A stretch of DNA of 5,832 nucleotides from Micrococcales bacterium UBA3913 (GCA_002391425.1 DGEZ01000111.1:8281-14112); one strand, 5' to 3'. Positions 1-5,750 are shown, counted from the stretch's first letter. The notes: generated by a model from the letters alone, not told the origin. Numbers and translations are program-made.

Positions 1-716
1 ATCTGGTCCACGTCATCCCCGACGACCGGCATCCGCGACACCCCGTGGGAAAGGAAACTACCCATCGCATCCCCGAGGGTCTCCCCGACCTCCACGGTGA
101 TCATGTCCGTGCGCGGCACCATCACCTCGCGCACGATCGTGTCCCCGAATTCGACGACCTGGTGGATGAGGTCCCGCTCCTGGTCCTCCAGCACGTCAAA
201 CTCGGTAGCACGGTCCACCACATTGAGTAGGTACTCTTCGCCGGTGGACTCCCCGTCGGACCCCGCGCCGGCCACCCTCCCGCCGAATCGGGACAGCCCT
301 GAGCCGATCGGGCCGATCAGCCAGGCGGCGAACGCTATCGCGCCCGCCGTCCAGCGCAGCACGCCAGTCGGGTGGTTGCGCCCGAGGGCTCGCGGGCTCG
401 ATCCCACCAGCAGGAAGGACACCACGAGCATGATGAGGATCGTGCCGAGAAACCCCATCCACCACTGGGGAAGCCAGCGATCCAGCACGATTGCGATCGC
501 GGCGGCCGCCCCGGTCTCCGAAATCACCCGCAGGAAGCTGCTCGCAGACGCGTGCCGAGGCGGATCAGCGGCGATCCTGCGGATGCTGCGTGATCCTGTC
601 CCCTCGGCGAGCTCCTCGATGAGGGCTCGCGGCGCCGTCATGATCGCGGCCTCGCCGGCGGCGTAGATGCCACCGAGCACGATCATCGCGGCCGCGAGAA
701 TGAGCAGCAGGATCAT
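1..716 (-). CDS. CNNM/CorC-family membrane protein with CBS domains (partial, C-terminus off window)
   Basis: This is the N-terminal 238 codons of a hemolysin/CorC-like (CNNM, DUF21) membrane protein; the gene continues past the left edge. Hydrophobic stretches at about residues 1-20, 61-78, 87-105 and 121-140 fit the DUF21 membrane domain, with GEAAIMTAPRALIEELAEG following the first helix. A soluble part follows: the linker segment around 176-199 (EDQERDLIHQ, then EFGDTIVREVM) leads into VPRTDM (200-205) and SRMPVVGD (227-234), the usual opening of the first CBS domain. Family members act in Mg2+ (or other divalent cation) transport or homeostasis at the cytoplasmic membrane; 'hemolysin' is a historical label. 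The ATG sits in an ATGA overlap with the ybeY stop, and GGGAGAAG lies 8 nt upstream, so the start is well supported and translation is probably coupled to ybeY. Family assignment is firm; the ion and the direction of transport are not visible here. Confidence 0.94.
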   Translation of the reverse strand, partial: MILLLILAAAMIVLGGIYAAGEAAIMTAPRALIEELAEGTGSRSIRRIAADPPRHASASSFLRVISETGAAAAIAIVLDRWLPQWWMGFLGTILIMLVVSFLLVGSSPRALGRNHPTGVLRWTAGAIAFAAWLIGPIGSGLSRFGGRVAGAGSDGESTGEEYLLNVVDRATEFDVLEDQERDLIHQVVEFGDTIVREVMVPRTDMITVEVGETLGDAMGSFLSHGVSRMPVVGDDVDQ

Positions 717-1177
717 GAGCGTTTCTTCTCCCAGAGAGCGAACGCGACCAGCACCTCACCTTGCAGCCCGAACATCTGCTTTTCTTCGGCGGGCTCCGCA
801 TGGTCGAACCCGAGCAGGTGCAGCAGACCGTGAGTGGTCAGCAGCAGGATCTCCTCCATGAGCGAATGTCCGGCGGCTGTGGCCTGAACCTCGGCCACTT
901 GCGGACACACCACGATGTCACCGAGCTGACCGGCGGACGTCGGCTTGTCGGCGGTGCCCGGTCGCAGCTCATCCATGGGGAAGCTCAACACATCCGTGGG
1001 ACCAGCTTCGTCCATCCAGCGCACATGCAGTTCCTCCATGGCGGCCTCGTTGACGAAGGTCACGCCCACCTCAGCCTCCGCATTCACGTGCAGATAGTCG
1101 AGCGCGAACGCGACGAGCCGCTGAATGCGCCCCTCGTCCACGACCATGTCTGATTCGTTGAGCACCTCTACACTCAT
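713..1177 (-). CDS. ybeY: Endoribonuclease YbeY (rRNA maturation factor)
   Basis: The 154-residue product has the signature HGLLHLLGFDH, with the three metal-binding histidines at H116, H120 and H126 (H-x3-H-x5-H). It also has TDVLSFP (61-67) and GDIVVCP (86-92), both conserved in the UPF0054/YbeY family. The length is normal for the family. YbeY is a Zn-dependent single-strand endoribonuclease used in 16S rRNA 3'-end maturation and 70S ribosome quality control in the cytoplasm. The ATG overlaps the phoH stop as ATGA, and GAAAGG lies 6 nt upstream. The phoH-ybeY pair is found together in many bacteria, and the same tight pairing is seen here. Nothing is missing from the active site. Confidence 0.97.
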   Translation of the reverse strand: MSVEVLNESDMVVDEGRIQRLVAFALDYLHVNAEAEVGVTFVNEAAMEELHVRWMDEAGPTDVLSFPMDELRPGTADKPTSAGQLGDIVVCPQVAEVQATAAGHSLMEEILLLTTHGLLHLLGFDHAEPAEEKQMFGLQGEVLVAFALWEKKRS

Positions 1178-2133
1178 GCGTTGCCTTTCTGCCGGTCGTA
1201 CGCCTCGATGATCTCGGTGACCAGCTTGTGCCGCACGACGTCCGCACTCGTCAGCTCGGAGAAGGCGATATCGGGGATGCCCTGCAGCACCCCCTGGACG
1301 GAGACCAGCCCGCTGCGACCCTGGTGGAGGTCGACCTGGGTGATGTCACCGGTGATGACCATCGTCGAACCGAACCCCAGCCGGGTCAGGAACATCTTCA
1401 TCTGCTCCGCCGTGGTGTTCTGCGCCTCGTCAAGGATGATAAACGCGTCGTTGAGTGTGCGACCGCGCATGTACGCCAGTGGTGCGACCTCGATGACGCC
1501 GTGTTCCATGAGCTTGGCGACCGCCTCGGCCTCCATCATGTCCGAGAGCGCATCGAACAGGGGACGCAGGTAGGGGTCGATCTTCTCGCCGAGGGTTCCC
1601 GGCAGGAAGCCGAGCCTCTCCCCGGCCTCAACCGCGGGCCGCGTCAGGATGATCCGGCTGACCTGCTCCCGGTGGAGGGCCTGCACCGCCTTCGCCATCG
1701 CCAGGTACGTTTTTCCTGTTCCGGCCGGGCCGATGCCGAACACGATGGTGTGCTCGTCGATGGCCTGCACGTACTGTTTCTGACCCGGCGTCTTGGGCCG
1801 GATCACGCGTCCTCGCGTGCTGAGAATCGGTTCGGCCGTGACCTCGACGCGCGGATGGGCGGCACTGCGCGCCATCCGAGTGACCGCATCCACATCGGCT
1901 GCGGTGAGTACCGCTTCCCGGGCAAGGTCACGCATCGCCGAGACGACGCGCCGCGCCGATGCCGTATCGGCGGGAGACCCGGTGAGCTGCATTTCGCCAT
2001 CCCTCGGGGAGAACCGAACATCGGGGAACGCCTGCTCCAGCCGGCGAATCGCCTCGTCTTGCGAACCCAGGAGGGAAAGCAGCGGCACGCCGTTCAGGGC
2101 GACGCTCGTGGTGCTTCGTGTGCTCTCAGGCAA
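1174..2133 (-). CDS. phoH: PhoH-family P-loop ATPase
   Basis: With the TTG start at 2133 the product has 319 residues, close to the family norm. It shows RPKTPGQ (112-118), the Walker A motif GPAGTGKT (135-142), the conserved TRPAVEAGERLGFLPG (164-179), the Walker B region FIILDEAQN (231-239) and TGDITQVDL (261-269), all typical of PhoH/PhoH-like cytosolic ATPases. The roughly 100-residue N-terminal part (to EPILSTRGR) has the usual small alpha/beta character. PhoH proteins bind and hydrolyse ATP and are thought to act on RNA; the exact role is unsettled, but constant linkage to ybeY suggests RNA or ribosome metabolism. There is no VapC-like PIN domain, so this is the PhoH1 type and not the fused PhoH2 toxin type. 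The frame stays open to 2253, but that extension would lie inside the HIT gene and its residues look like an out-of-frame reading. TTG at 2133 has GGAG 7 nt upstream and overlaps the HIT stop by 8 nt. Confidence 0.95.
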   Translation of the reverse strand: MPESTRSTTSVALNGVPLLSLLGSQDEAIRRLEQAFPDVRFSPRDGEMQLTGSPADTASARRVVSAMRDLAREAVLTAADVDAVTRMARSAAHPRVEVTAEPILSTRGRVIRPKTPGQKQYVQAIDEHTIVFGIGPAGTGKTYLAMAKAVQALHREQVSRIILTRPAVEAGERLGFLPGTLGEKIDPYLRPLFDALSDMMEAEAVAKLMEHGVIEVAPLAYMRGRTLNDAFIILDEAQNTTAEQMKMFLTRLGFGSTMVITGDITQVDLHQGRSGLVSVQGVLQGIPDIAFSELTSADVVRHKLVTEIIEAYDRQKGNA

Positions 2134-2482
2134 GCCGCGACTCCGACAAATCCCCGGCGAGGACGTGCGCGTGCACGTGGAACACGGTCTGCCCGGCACG
2201 CTCCCCGGTGTTGAAGATGAGTCGGAACTGCCCGCCGGCGCGATCATGCGCAATCTGCGACGACACCGTGACCATCTCGGCCAGGAGTTTCGGGTCGCTC
2301 GCCAACTCGGTCACATTCCGAAAAGCGTGCGTGGTGGGGGTGACCACCACGTGGACCTCAGCTTGGGGATGGATGTCCTCGAACGCGATCACATCATCCG
2401 TACGCGCCACCACGGTCGCCGGGATCTTTCCCGCAACGATGGCACAGAATACGCAGTTTTCATCGACAATGGGCTCGCTCAT
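2126..2482 (-). CDS. HIT-family nucleotide-binding protein (HinT-like)
   Basis: The 118-residue product has the complete histidine-triad signature HVHAHV at 102-107 (H102, H104, H106), preceded by GQTV; H104 is the expected catalytic nucleophile. The N-terminal NCVFCAIVAGKIPA (9-22), including the CxxC pair at C10 and C13, and the central DIHPQAEVHVVV (36-47) are typical of HinT-type members. These enzymes hydrolyse purine nucleoside phosphoramidates and adenylated intermediates in the cytoplasm; the physiological substrate cannot be read from sequence. The ATG at 2482 places the protein start right before the conserved region. Its AGAGG is only 2 nt away, which is too close for a normal ribosome site, so initiation may be leaderless or weak. 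A GTG at 2539 in the same frame, with GGTGAA upstream, would add 19 residues of non-family sequence and is less likely. The gene overlaps phoH by 8 nt. Confidence 0.94.
   Translation of the reverse strand: MSEPIVDENCVFCAIVAGKIPATVVARTDDVIAFEDIHPQAEVHVVVTPTTHAFRNVTELASDPKLLAEMVTVSSQIAHDRAGGQFRLIFNTGERAGQTVFHVHAHVLAGDLSESRLA
2141..2144 (-). promoter_or_regulatory. Shine-Dalgarno that fixes the TTG start of phoH
   Basis: On the minus strand GGAG lies 7 nt before TTG at 2133-2131, inside the end of the HIT coding region. No ATG or GTG with a comparable site occurs between the HIT stop and the first conserved PhoH residues, so TTG is the best start; the next in-frame candidate is a GTG about 15 codons farther in. 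Confidence 0.7.
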
Positions 2483-2489
2483 GTCCTCT

Positions 2490-2495
2490 AGTCTA
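2490..2495 (-). promoter_or_regulatory. Candidate internal -10 box ahead of the HIT gene
   Basis: The hexamer TAGACT (TANNNT form) on the minus strand ends 7 nt before the HIT ATG, the spacing expected for a leaderless actinobacterial transcript that begins at the start codon. The only longer spacer in the operon (2483-2547) lies here. No good -35 is visible at 16-19 nt, so this is only a weak prediction. Confidence 0.3.
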
Positions 2496-2547
2496 AAGGC
2501 GATTCGTTCGCTGCGAATGATGTGGGCCTTCTCGGTCACACGCGGGT

Positions 2548-3306
2548 TCACCAGCGACCGAGCACCTGCTGCGCGAGCGCGGTCGCTACGGGTCCGGCGG
2601 TGGAGGTGCGCAACACCGTGCGCCCCAACACGGCCGGGACAGCTCCCGCCGCAACGAGAAGCTCTCGCTCCGCTGCAGAGACACCCCCTTCGGGCCCGAT
2701 CACGAACATGATCGAGCCGGATCCACGATGGCGGGCGACGGCCTCGGACAGTGACAGACTCGCCTCCGGGTCGAGCAGGATGAGCGTGTCCGCCTGGTGG
2801 CACAGCCCGGGTGTATCGGTCACCCCCGTGACGGACGGAATCCTGGCACGCAGAGACTGTTTGCTCGCTTCCCGCACGATCGCCTGCCAGCGCTGCCTGT
2901 TTTTCTCCGCCTTCTCCGCGCGCCACTGGGAAATGCTGCGCTGCGCCTGCCACGGCACGACGCGGTCGATGCCGACCTCTGTGGCCGCTTGGATGGCCAG
3001 TTCATCCCGGTCACCCTTTGCGAGGGCCTGCGCGAGCACCAGCTCGGGTACCTGCGGCTCCTGGACACGCACGACGGCGACCTCAATCTCGAAATGGTCC
3101 GGAGTTGCGGCCACGACGGGTCCTGTTGCCACTCTCCCGTGCCCGTCTCCGACACTGACCTGCTCCCCTGCCCGAATACGACGCACCCGGACGGCGTGGT
3201 GGGCTTCCTCTCCGTGGACGCTGAGCGGAAACCCCGGAACCACGGTGTCGGGCAGGCTCTCCGTGTAGAACAGCGGGCCCGGAATGGACGAGGGATGCGC
3301 GGGCAT
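2548..3306 (-). CDS. rsmE: 16S rRNA (uracil1498-N3)-methyltransferase RsmE
   Basis: The 252-residue protein carries the RsmE/SPOUT signatures. These are PLFYTE near the N-terminus (10-15), KGDRDELAIQAATEVGID (97-114), EASKQSLRAR (146-155), IGPEGGVSAAERE (203-215) and LGRTVLRTSTAG (227-238); the last two build the knotted S-adenosylmethionine site. RsmE methylates U1498 of 16S rRNA in the assembled 30S subunit. The N-terminal part (about 10-75) is the PUA-like RNA-binding domain. The RTSTA form in place of the RTETA seen in proteobacterial RsmE is, from memory, common in actinobacteria. The ATG at 3306 is one nucleotide after the dnaJ TAG stop. No Shine-Dalgarno is visible, so translation probably depends on ribosomes finishing dnaJ. 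The frame is open upstream to 3378, but that part lies inside dnaJ and is not family-like. Position directly after dnaJ matches other actinobacteria. Confidence 0.95.
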   Translation of the reverse strand: MPAHPSSIPGPLFYTESLPDTVVPGFPLSVHGEEAHHAVRVRRIRAGEQVSVGDGHGRVATGPVVAATPDHFEIEVAVVRVQEPQVPELVLAQALAKGDRDELAIQAATEVGIDRVVPWQAQRSISQWRAEKAEKNRQRWQAIVREASKQSLRARIPSVTGVTDTPGLCHQADTLILLDPEASLSLSEAVARHRGSGSIMFVIGPEGGVSAAERELLVAAGAVPAVLGRTVLRTSTAGPVATALAQQVLGRW

Positions 3307-3307
3307 G

Positions 3308-4408
3308 CTAGCTGGTGAACCGATCGCGCAGACGAGCGAACAGGCCCTGCTTGAACTCGGCCAGGTGGGGTGCCTCATCTCGACGCAGCGAGCTGAACTT
3401 CTCGATCAGTTCACGTTCCTGGGCGGACAGCTTCTCGGGGGTGACAACTTGGACAACGGCACGGAGGTCCCCCCGGCCGGTGCCGCGTAACCGTCCCACG
3501 CCGTACCCCTTCACGGTGATCTGCTCACCGCTTTGCACCCCGGGACGCACCGTCAGGTCCACGGGACCGTCGAAGGTATCCACCGTCACGGTGGATCCCA
3601 GCACTGCATCCGTCATGGGAACCACCAGCGTGCACTGCAAGTCGTCACCGTCCCGGCTGAACACCGGGTCGGCGGTGACGTGCACCTCGACGTAGAGATC
3701 CCCCGGTGCGCCACCAGCGACCCCCGCCTCCCCGGCACCGCTGAGGCGAAGGCGCATCCCGTCGTCCATCCCTGCCGGAATATCGACGGTGAGGTCGCGA
3801 CTCTGCCGCACCCGACCCTGCCCGGAGCAGGTCACGCAGGGTGACTCGATGATCGTGCCGAAGCCCCGGCACTTGCTGCACGGCACAGCGGTCACCATTG
3901 TCCCCAGGAGGGACTGGACACGGCGATTAATTTGTCCGGTACCACCGCACAGGTCGCACCGCACCGGCTCGGTGCCCGGTTGGCAGCAGGAACCAGAACA
4001 GGTCGGACAGGTAACCGCCGTGTCCACCTCCACGCTCGTGCTCGCCCCGAAGACCACGTCTCGAAGGCTGACGTCCACGCGCAACAGCGCATCCTGCCCG
4101 CGGGATGACCGCGTCGCTGGCCCACGGGAGGCACCACCGCCGGAGCCGAAGAACGCATCAAAGATGTCCCCAAATCCGAAGGATCCGGATGCGCTCGCAC
4201 CGCCGTTGTCGTACTCGGCACGGCTCTGAGGGTCGGAGAGCACCTCGTAGGCGTAGGTCACCAGTTTGAACCGCTCCTGTGCCTCCGGAGCGGGGTTCAC
4301 ATCCGGGTGAAGCTCTCGCGCAAGCCTGCGGTAGGCCTTCTTGATCTGCTCCTGCGTCGCATCACGCGGCACTCCGAGCACGGAGTAATGATCAGTAGTT
4401 TCTGGCAC
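3308..4408 (-). CDS. dnaJ: Chaperone protein DnaJ (Hsp40, DnaJ2 type)
   Basis: The 366-residue product has the full type I DnaJ layout. It has a J domain (about 5-67) with HPD at 34-36, a Gly/Phe-rich linker (about 69-105), a zinc-binding cysteine region (134-198) with four CxxC repeats (C134/C137, C151/C154, C177/C180, C191/C194), and a C-terminal substrate-binding part containing DLTVDIPAGMDDGMRLRLSGAGE (split at 205-214 and 215-227). It stimulates the DnaK ATPase and holds unfolded protein. Three cysteine repeats are canonical CxxCxGxG; the first reads CPTCSGSC, with Cys141 in place of the last glycine and another Cys at 142. The start is GTG with GAGAGGA 5 nt upstream, 18 nt after the hrcA stop, so the gene is very likely cotranscribed with hrcA and under CIRCE control. 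In actinobacteria a second DnaJ usually sits with dnaK; this copy, next to hrcA, corresponds to DnaJ2. Confidence 0.97.
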   Translation of the reverse strand: MPETTDHYSVLGVPRDATQEQIKKAYRRLARELHPDVNPAPEAQERFKLVTYAYEVLSDPQSRAEYDNGGASASGSFGFGDIFDAFFGSGGGASRGPATRSSRGQDALLRVDVSLRDVVFGASTSVEVDTAVTCPTCSGSCCQPGTEPVRCDLCGGTGQINRRVQSLLGTMVTAVPCSKCRGFGTIIESPCVTCSGQGRVRQSRDLTVDIPAGMDDGMRLRLSGAGEAGVAGGAPGDLYVEVHVTADPVFSRDGDDLQCTLVVPMTDAVLGSTVTVDTFDGPVDLTVRPGVQSGEQITVKGYGVGRLRGTGRGDLRAVVQVVTPEKLSAQERELIEKFSSLRRDEAPHLAEFKQGLFARLRDRFTS

Positions 4409-4426
4409 AGCTTTCCTCTCTGAGAA

Positions 4427-5440
4427 TCAGCGATCCGCGAAAAGTCGCGACAGGTAGCTGGCCACCGCGCGCACAGCGGCCATGTTCCGTGAGTATGCCA
4501 TCCGGGTGGGGCCGACGACACCCACCTTGGCGACTTCCGTGTTCCCGGCTTCGTAACTGCCGGCAACGACGGCCGCCTCTTCCAGACCGGTCACGTCTGT
4601 CTCGTGACCGATTCGCACACCCACGCCGCGATGCGGGACCTGGATCTCGCTCATTAGACGCAGCATGACGACCTGTTCCTCGATCGCTTCGAGAATCGGG
4701 GTGACCGAGCCGGAGAAGTCCCCCGTGCTCCGGATCAGATTCGCGGCCCCAGCGACGACGAGCTTCTCCGTTCGGGTGTCGTCCACGAGCGAGGCGAGCC
4801 CGTCCAGCACACTCTCGGACAGCGGGCGCGCCCGCTCGGAGACCGCCTCCACGACGGCCGGGCGGCAGGCATCCACCTCAGAGAGCCTGCGGCCCCCCAG
4901 GAATGCGTTCACCGCATTGCGCACTTCCACGCTGGGCCCGCACCCGGCCGTCTCGATGACCCTCTGGTAGATGCGACCGCTGTCCAAGATGAGGATGATC
5001 AGCAGATCCGTATCTGATTCCGGTACCAGTTCGACGTGACGCACCCGGGATCGACCGAGCGACGGGTACTGGACGATCGCGAGTTGCTGGGTCAGCTGCG
5101 CGAGCAGGCGAACAGTGCGATCGAGGGCATCCTCCAGGTCAGTGGACTCGTCGAGAAAGGCGTGGATGGCGCGGCGCTGGGCGTCGGATAGGCCACTTAC
5201 CCGGTGGATGTTGTCGACGAAGACGCGGTAACCCTTGTCTGTGGGAACCCGACCTGCGCTCGTGTGGGGAGCGGCGATGAGCTCCTCCTCCTCGAGCTGG
5301 GCCATATCGTTGCGAATGGTCGCTGCGGACACGTCGAATCCGTGTCTGTTCACGATTGTCTTGGACCCGACGGGCTCACGGGTGGCGACGAAATCCTCGA
5401 CGATCACCTGAAGGACCTTCAATCCACGCTCTGTTGGCAT
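4427..5440 (-). CDS. hrcA: Heat-inducible transcription repressor HrcA
   Basis: The 337-residue protein is full length for HrcA. The N-terminal winged helix (about 1-75) includes EPVGSKTIVNRHG (22-34), SAATIRNDMAQLEEEELI (38-55) and HTSAGRVPTDKGYRVFVD (59-76), the most conserved HrcA segment. The dimerisation and inserted domains follow, ending with RIGHE (276-280) and GVVGPTRMAYSRNM (307-320). HrcA binds CIRCE and represses class I heat-shock genes; the GroEL chaperonin keeps it active, so titration of GroEL by unfolded protein relieves repression. A perfect CIRCE lies 38 nt upstream of the start codon, showing autoregulation together with dnaJ. The ATG at 5440 is preceded by AGGAGGG with a somewhat long 10-nt spacer. 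An out-of-frame ATG at 5450 abuts the Shine-Dalgarno and would be too close to use. Confidence 0.98.
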   Translation of the reverse strand: MPTERGLKVLQVIVEDFVATREPVGSKTIVNRHGFDVSAATIRNDMAQLEEEELIAAPHTSAGRVPTDKGYRVFVDNIHRVSGLSDAQRRAIHAFLDESTDLEDALDRTVRLLAQLTQQLAIVQYPSLGRSRVRHVELVPESDTDLLIILILDSGRIYQRVIETAGCGPSVEVRNAVNAFLGGRRLSEVDACRPAVVEAVSERARPLSESVLDGLASLVDDTRTEKLVVAGAANLIRSTGDFSGSVTPILEAIEEQVVMLRLMSEIQVPHRGVGVRIGHETDVTGLEEAAVVAGSYEAGNTEVAKVGVVGPTRMAYSRNMAAVRAVASYLSRLFADR

Positions 5441-5463
5441 CGGTGAACATCCCTCCTGACCAT
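5419..5463 (-). other. Possible 14-codon leader ORF overlapping the hrcA start
   Basis: A minus-strand ATG at 5463 opens a frame reading MVRRDVHRCQQSVD and stops at 5419, so it covers the hrcA Shine-Dalgarno and start in another frame. AGAGGA lies about 5 nt before its ATG, a good ribosome site located just downstream of CIRCE. If translated it could either couple to or interfere with hrcA initiation. No homology is claimed; short frames like this also arise by chance. Confidence 0.25.
5451..5457 (-). promoter_or_regulatory. Strong Shine-Dalgarno of hrcA
   Basis: AGGAGGG on the minus strand is nearly a full anti-16S match. It is 10 nt from the in-frame ATG at 5440 and directly abuts an out-of-frame ATG at 5450, so the 5440 start is the workable one and agrees with the conserved HrcA N-terminus. 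Confidence 0.7.
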
Positions 5464-5477
5464 GAGAATCCTCTGCA

Positions 5478-5504
5478 TTAGCACTCTGTCGCTGTGAGTG
5501 CTAA
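5478..5504 (-). promoter_or_regulatory. CIRCE operator (HrcA binding site)
   Basis: The arms TTAGCACTC and GAGTGCTAA are separated by exactly 9 nt and match the CIRCE consensus at every arm position. The element reads the same on both strands and is assigned to the minus strand because it controls hrcA. Placed just after a -10-like box and before the hrcA ribosome site, it should overlap the transcription start and so block initiation when HrcA is bound. It may also form a hairpin in the leader RNA. Confidence 0.97.
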
Positions 5505-5509
5505 TTCTA
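5504..5509 (-). promoter_or_regulatory. Candidate -10 box of the hrcA operon promoter
   Basis: TAGAAT on the minus strand differs from TATAAT at one position and touches the upstream edge of CIRCE. Transcription would then start near 5497, inside the operator, which is the expected geometry for HrcA repression. I find no convincing -35 at 16-18 nt (GTGCTG or TGCTGA are poor), so the call rests on the -10 and the operator position. Confidence 0.45.
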
Positions 5510-5542
5510 CTCCGTCCCTGCCCTCTCAGCACTGCCCACTCA

Positions 5543-5722
5543 TCAGCGTGTTGCCCTGGCGACGTTCTCCGCCCGCCGACGAAGCGGTGCGCCGACGGGG
5601 ACGATGACGGGTTCGGTGCCGGAGGAGGAGAAATCGTACGCGTCCTGCGCCCGGGGCGCGCCAGCTCCCGCTGGGGAAGGTGACACATATGACGGAATGT
5701 GATCCTCGTCCACAAAATTCAC
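5543..5722 (-). CDS. Possible small hypothetical protein upstream of hrcA
   Basis: An open minus-strand frame ends with TGA at 5545-5543. It could begin at GTG 5722 (59 residues), ATG 5728 (61 residues) or farther out at GTG 5791, but the last would overlap the plus-strand gene. The predicted product is short, soluble and Pro/Ser/Ala-rich in the middle, with the segment YDFSSSGTEPVIVPVGAPL near its C-terminal half and an Arg-rich end (LRRRAENVARATR). No known domain is recognised and there are no membrane segments. In its 3' two thirds nearly every codon ends in G or C, as in neighbouring genes, which favours real coding. No good Shine-Dalgarno precedes ATG 5728 (AGGAA is about 11 nt away). 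A TATCGT hexamer ends 6 nt before GTG 5722 and would suit leaderless expression, hence the start shown. It lies in the same direction as hrcA, with CIRCE between them. Confidence 0.4.
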   Translation of the reverse strand: MNFVDEDHIPSYVSPSPAGAGAPRAQDAYDFSSSGTEPVIVPVGAPLRRRAENVARATR

Positions 5723-5727
5723 TTGCA

Positions 5728-5734
5728 TACGATA
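5728..5734. promoter_or_regulatory. Candidate overlapping divergent -10 element
   Basis: TACGATA gives TACGAT as a TANNNT hexamer on the plus strand and TATCGT on the minus strand, shifted by one base. Plus-strand transcription would start near 5740, about 44 nt before the plus-strand ATG; minus-strand transcription would start near 5722, at a GTG of the small frame. The surrounding stretch is clearly AT-richer than the rest of the window. No convincing -35 is seen on either side. Confidence 0.35.
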
Positions 5735-5750
5735 TGTATTTCCTGTGACA

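Noticed and set aside
97..666. 189-codon open frame on the plus strand
   Set aside because: It lies antisense to the CNNM gene, whose minus-strand translation contains clear DUF21 and CBS motifs; the plus-strand product is Ser/Arg/Pro-rich with no recognisable domain.
1228..2214. 328-codon plus-strand open frame
   Set aside because: It is antisense to phoH and the HIT gene. Its length comes from GC-rich codon bias; the product is His/Arg/Asp-rich and lacks motifs, while the minus strand holds Walker and HIT motifs.
2134..2253. 40-residue N-terminal extension of PhoH to ATG 2253
   Set aside because: It reads through the HIT coding region in another frame, is Ser/Arg/Thr/Cys-rich, and the TTG at 2133 has its own ribosome site.
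2126..2953. 275-codon minus-strand frame that includes the HIT gene with a long N-terminal extension
   Set aside because: The extension runs out of frame through rsmE. HIT homology begins only at the ATG at 2482.
3307..3378. 24-residue N-terminal extension of RsmE to ATG 3378
   Set aside because: It lies inside the dnaJ 3' end and has no RsmE-like sequence; family members start just before the PLFY segment.
5498..5683. 61-codon plus-strand open frame across the hrcA upstream region
   Set aside because: It begins inside the CIRCE element, has no ribosome site, and has less coding-like composition than the minus-strand frame over the same bases.
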